A stretch of DNA of 64,000 bases, taken from NCBI RefSeq assembly GCF_022458895.1, contig NZ_JAINFL010000015.1:62001-126000 (forward strand), in the 5' to 3' direction. This stretch comes from Roseihalotalea indica. GTDB lineage: Bacteria; Bacteroidota; Bacteroidia; Cytophagales; Cyclobacteriaceae. This document shows positions 60,617 through 64,000 of this stretch, piece after piece (positions within the stretch are counted from its first letter, which is position 1; the number at the start of each line of letters is the position of its first letter). Under the pieces are notes generated by a model. That model had not been told where the DNA came from. It saw nothing but the letters and a program-made list of their open reading frames with translations, and searched no databases. Both the position numbers and the translations under genes were made by a program.

Positions 60617-62554
60617 ATGCTAGCAATCAATAATTTATCATATCATATCGGCGGAAGAGCTCTGTACGAAGGGGCTAATCTTCATATTAAACCCAAAGAC
60701 AAAATCGGTCTGATTGGCCTTAATGGTACGGGAAAGTCAACCCTACTACGCCTTATCGATGGCGAGTACCAGCCCGATGGCGGTGAAATTACCAAAGCTA
60801 ACGATTGTACCATAGGTTTCCTGAATCAGGATTTGCTATCATTTCAGTCCGATGACAGTATCCTGAACGTAGCCATGCAGGCTTTTGAAGAAGCGCTGGA
60901 AATTGAGCATAAGATTGAGAAAGTGCTCAAGAAAATGGAAACCGACTACGAAGATAAGTTGGTCGACCAGCTCACCCGCTTGCAGGAGCAGTTTGAGATT
61001 ATGGAAGGCTACACGCTGCAAGCCCGGGCCGAAGAAATTCTGGAAGGTATTGGCTTTAACACCGAAGACCTGAAACGACCGCTACGGGAGTTTTCGGGGG
61101 GATGGCGCATGCGCGTGATGCTGGCAAAACTTCTGCTGGAGAAACCATCGCTGCTAATGCTCGATGAGCCTACCAACCACCTGGATCTGCCTTCTATTCA
61201 GTGGGTAGAGAATTACCTTCGTACGTATGACGGGGCTTTCATTATTGTCTCGCACGATCAGCAGTTTCTGGATAATACAGTAGAAACTATTGTAGAGGTG
61301 GCCCATGAAGAGCTTACGATCTACGCCGGCAATTATTCTTTTTACCTGGAAGAGCGGGAGCTACGCCGGGAGATTCAGCGTAATGCTTTTGAAAACCAGC
61401 AGCAAAAGATCAAACAGACCGAGCGCTTTATTGAGCGATTTCGCTCTAAAGCCACTAAAGCCCGACAGGTACAATCCCGGGTAAAAATGCTGGACCGCAT
61501 GGATAAGGTCAATGATGTGGTTGATGAGAATGCATCGGTCAATTTTAAGTTTACCTTCCAGAAACCTTCCGGCCGGCAGGTAGTCGCCATAAAAGATGCT
61601 TCAAAGAGCTATGGCAATCTCACTATTTTGCAAAACAGCTATTGCTCTATTGAACGAGGCGATAAAATTGCGCTGATTGGTGCCAATGGAAAAGGAAAGT
61701 CTACCTTACTACGCATGGTAGCGGGAACTGAAAACTTTGAGGGTGAGCGGGAATGGGGTTATAATGTTGACCTGGCCTTTTACGCCCAGCATCAGTTAGA
61801 ATCTCTTACGCTCGATAACGAAATACTGGAAGAACTAAAGCAAGCCGGGAGCGAAAAAACCGAACAAGAGCTGCGCAATGTGTTAGGCTGCTTCCTGTTT
61901 ATGGATGAAGATGTCTTCAAAAAGATCAAGGTACTTTCGGGAGGTGAGAAATCGCGGGTAGCATTGGCCCGAACGTTAATTAGCGAATCAAATTTTTTGC
62001 TACTGGATGAGCCGACCAACCACCTGGATATTCAGTCGGTCAATATTCTGGTGCAGGCTTTACAGCAATACCAAGGCACCTTCTTAATCGTCTCGCACGA
62101 TCGTCATTTTATTTCTCGGGTGGCCAATAAGATCTGGTACATTGAGGATAAAGAGGTCAAAGAATATCCGGGTACTTACGCCGAGTACGAATACTGGCAG
62201 TCGCAGCGAGAGATTGTTCCTAACAAGGCCGAAGTGAAAACAGAAAGTGCGCCAAAACCTAAAAAGAGCTCTACTCCCCGATCTACGGACGCTCAACGGG
62301 AGCTTCAGCGCGACTTAAAGAAACTTCAGCAAGAACTGGAAACTACCGAAGAAACAATTACCCGGTTAGAGAAGAAAAAGAAAGCCGCCGAGCAAACACT
62401 AGCCGACCCGGCAGTCTTTGGTAACGTAGACCGGCTAGCCGAAGAAACTTCTACCTTTGAAAAAACAGAAAAACAACTAGCGGATGCCAATCAGCAGTGG
62501 GAATCGCTTGCGCTACAAATAGAAGAGTTGGAAGAGCAATTGAACAACGAATAG
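60617..62554 (+). CDS. ABC-F-family ATPase (Uup/Ettl-like)
   Basis: This 645-residue protein has two ABC domains without membrane helices. Walker A: GLNGTGKSTLLR and GANGKGKSTLLR. Signatures: FSGGWRMR and LSGGEKSRVALAR. Walker B: MLDEPTNHLDLPS and LLDEPTNHLDIQS. A P-site/linker region lies between them, and a C-terminal coiled coil (about 555-645) is of the Uup type. ABC-F proteins act on ribosomes. The next gene, T9SS plug, starts 18 bases later and may be co-transcribed. Confidence 0.93.
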   Translation: MLAINNLSYHIGGRALYEGANLHIKPKDKIGLIGLNGTGKSTLLRLIDGEYQPDGGEITKANDCTIGFLNQDLLSFQSDDSILNVAMQAFEEALEIEHKIEKVLKKMETDYEDKLVDQLTRLQEQFEIMEGYTLQARAEEILEGIGFNTEDLKRPLREFSGGWRMRVMLAKLLLEKPSLLMLDEPTNHLDLPSIQWVENYLRTYDGAFIIVSHDQQFLDNTVETIVEVAHEELTIYAGNYSFYLEERELRREIQRNAFENQQQKIKQTERFIERFRSKATKARQVQSRVKMLDRMDKVNDVVDENASVNFKFTFQKPSGRQVVAIKDASKSYGNLTILQNSYCSIERGDKIALIGANGKGKSTLLRMVAGTENFEGEREWGYNVDLAFYAQHQLESLTLDNEILEELKQAGSEKTEQELRNVLGCFLFMDEDVFKKIKVLSGGEKSRVALARTLISESNFLLLDEPTNHLDIQSVNILVQALQQYQGTFLIVSHDRHFISRVANKIWYIEDKEVKEYPGTYAEYEYWQSQREIVPNKAEVKTESAPKPKKSSTPRSTDAQRELQRDLKKLQQELETTEETITRLEKKKKAAEQTLADPAVFGNVDRLAEETSTFEKTEKQLADANQQWESLALQIEELEEQLNNE

Positions 62555-62572
62555 GCGTTACCCGCGTTACCT

Positions 62573-63916
62573 ATGTGTATGTCACGACCTTTGCTTCTCT
62601 CCCTAATCTGTTTCGTACTAAGCCTCTTTAGCTTCACGGCTTGTGTTCCGGTAAGCTCAACGAGTAGTACCAGCGCCAGTTCGTCTACCAATGTCGGACA
62701 AAACTCAGTGATGGAAGATCAGGCCTTCCGGAATAATATAAAATCTGTTCGCCTGCTACTACCCGATGAAGTTCTGCATTCATCCGTTATACGGATTGGC
62801 GATCCTACTCCGGTGGCACTAGTATTTGATGTATTAGAGTTGGGTAGCGGAAACAACTCTGCTGATTACCGAGTCAAAATTATTCATTGTAATGCCGACT
62901 GGCAGAAATCTAATCTGTCAAACATGGATTTTCTGTACGAGTATAATGAATTTCGAATTACCAATGAGACTTTCTCGTATAATACCAAAGTCCCCTTCAC
63001 TCAGTATCAGATGGCATTACCTAAACTGAAGGTTCCGGGTAACTATATTATTTGGGTGTATGAAGGTGGAAATGAATCTAATGTAGTGCTGACCAAACGC
63101 CTTATGGTATATGACCAGCTGGTGAGCGTTAGTGCTGAAATCACCCGTTCAAGTGGAGTATCAGAACGCCTCACTAATCATCAAATTGAGTTTGTTGTAG
63201 ATTATGGCGGCATCAATGTGCCTAACCCCCTGCAAGATATATACGTGGTAATCCGACAGAACAATCGCTGGTTTAATGCTATTAAGGGCTTAAAGCCTAC
63301 CTTTATCCGGGAAGACCGCACGCAATTGGAGTTTATGCACTTTGATCTGCAAAATAATTTCTATGCAGGACCAGAATACCGCTACTTTGATCTACGCACA
63401 CTCGATGCTCTGGGCCAGAATGTAGGAGATATTCGCCCGGAAGAAGTACCCACACAAGCTTATCTGTTGCCTGACCGCGACCGGAGTACACAAGTGTATA
63501 GCCAATATGAAGACCTGAATGGGGCTTACGTTGTTGGAAACCTGGATGACCGAGGTGGAGAGCTGAATTCTGATTATGTAGAAACGCACTTTTTCCTGGA
63601 CTCAGAAACAGCAGTAAAAGGAGATGTTTATATCGTTGGTGCCTTTAACAATCGAGTTTTGAGCGCAGAGAACCGCATGATCTATGACCCGGTGCTGAAG
63701 GGATACACTGCAAATCTACTGTTAAAGCAGGCGTTTTATAATTACCAGTACTATGTAGTAGATGGTCAGTCGGATAACCCCTATGTGTTTGAGGGCAGTT
63801 TCTTTGAAACGGAAAATCAGTATGACATCTTAGTGTACACCCGGCCTATTGGAACAAGAGGAGATGTGTTGGTAGGGTATACCAGCGTATTTTCAGGTGG
63901 CCCAGACCGGCGGTAA
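62573..63916 (+). CDS. Type IX secretion system plug protein (DUF5103)
   Basis: This 447-residue protein starts with a signal peptide or lipoprotein leader (LLLSLICFVLSLFSFTACVP). It has the DUF5103 layout: RNNIKSVRLLLPDEVLHSSVIRIGDPTPVALVFDVLE near residue 50, IIHCNADWQKSNLSNMDFLYEYNE in the middle and FEGSFFETENQYDILVYTRPIGTRGDVLVGY near the C-terminus. Members plug or occupy the periplasmic side of the T9SS translocon. It follows the ABC-F gene by 18 bases. Confidence 0.88.
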   Translation: MCMSRPLLLSLICFVLSLFSFTACVPVSSTSSTSASSSTNVGQNSVMEDQAFRNNIKSVRLLLPDEVLHSSVIRIGDPTPVALVFDVLELGSGNNSADYRVKIIHCNADWQKSNLSNMDFLYEYNEFRITNETFSYNTKVPFTQYQMALPKLKVPGNYIIWVYEGGNESNVVLTKRLMVYDQLVSVSAEITRSSGVSERLTNHQIEFVVDYGGINVPNPLQDIYVVIRQNNRWFNAIKGLKPTFIREDRTQLEFMHFDLQNNFYAGPEYRYFDLRTLDALGQNVGDIRPEEVPTQAYLLPDRDRSTQVYSQYEDLNGAYVVGNLDDRGGELNSDYVETHFFLDSETAVKGDVYIVGAFNNRVLSAENRMIYDPVLKGYTANLLLKQAFYNYQYYVVDGQSDNPYVFEGSFFETENQYDILVYTRPIGTRGDVLVGYTSVFSGGPDRR

Positions 63917-63918
63917 TT

Positions 63919-64000
63919 CTAACGATTAGATTGATACGTCAGCGAAGTATCAAATTCATACTTGCTGGTTTTCTTTCCAGGATCAGCACCCGCTATATCC
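63919..64000 (-). CDS. 3' end of an unidentified gene (continues outside window)
   Basis: Reading leftwards from the edge, 26 codons are open and end at TAG (63919-63921): DIAGADPGKKTSKYEFDTSL then TYQSNR. It is convergent with the T9SS plug gene, only two bases from that stop codon. The tight convergence and even codon use suggest a real gene. I do not recognise the family. Confidence 0.4.
   Translation of the reverse strand, partial: DIAGADPGKKTSKYEFDTSLTYQSNR

Overview
The window reads as chromosomal DNA of a Bacteroidota bacterium, most likely a free-living marine or sediment member of the Cytophagales. The reasons are the type IX secretion components (a CHU/gliding-type C-terminal domain on a 1077-residue protein, a Por-type tail protein and a T9SS plug protein), a 7TMR-DISM histidine kinase, DUF4105/Lnb, DUF4920, DUF5103 and HsdR_N families typical of the phylum, and general lack of Shine-Dalgarno sequences. 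No species is claimed.

Layout. 0-12 kb: the 3' part of an M14 peptidase gene, two paralogous MarR-GNAT fusion regulators, a MocR regulator divergent from a DUF1272/flavin-binding pair, an M20 amidohydrolase, a thioredoxin-reductase-like flavoprotein, and a divergent VOC/MarR pair. 12-14.3 kb: an AT-rich patch of small genes (NTF2-like, HigB-HigA toxin-antitoxin, an orphan 141-codon gene) with hairpins and inverted boundary repeats resembling an integron-type cassette. 14.3-25 kb: a GMC dehydrogenase with its small subunit, cupin, SLC13 permease, alanine dehydrogenase, AspRS and small conserved proteins. 25-35.5 kb: a class V aminotransferase, an Lnb-like membrane protein, a two-gene flavin/Fe-S membrane redox module, DUF547, DinB and 3-hydroxyanthranilate dioxygenase. 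35.6-41.2 kb: two histidine kinases, a response regulator and a zinc metallopeptidase. 41.4-50.8 kb: tandem tRNA-Glu genes, GAPDH, the large T9SS cargo, a deacetylase, a rhomboid protease, a cargo-less T9SS tail, a lone receiver protein and tRNA-Lys. 50.8-64 kb: HflX, an FKBP-type isomerase, type III pantothenate kinase, tRNA-Arg, fasciclin, EF-hand, PRC-barrel, pentapeptide and DJ-1 proteins, an ABC-F ATPase, and the T9SS plug protein, with the tail of one more gene at the right edge.

Most genes are single units with their own terminators. Clear multi-gene units are GMC/small subunit (TAATG overlap), HigB-HigA, histidine kinase/receiver (4-nt overlap), the flavoprotein/Fe-S pair, and probably ABC-F/T9SS plug. 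Between genes there are at least four families of short inverted or palindromic repeats. Two copies of one family carry their loop in opposite orientations. Both MarR-GNAT genes, and the VOC/MarR pair, have related palindromic operator candidates in front of them. The strongest candidates for something undescribed are the cassette-like unit at 13.6-14.2 kb, the invertible palindromic element, and the flavin/Fe-S membrane module.
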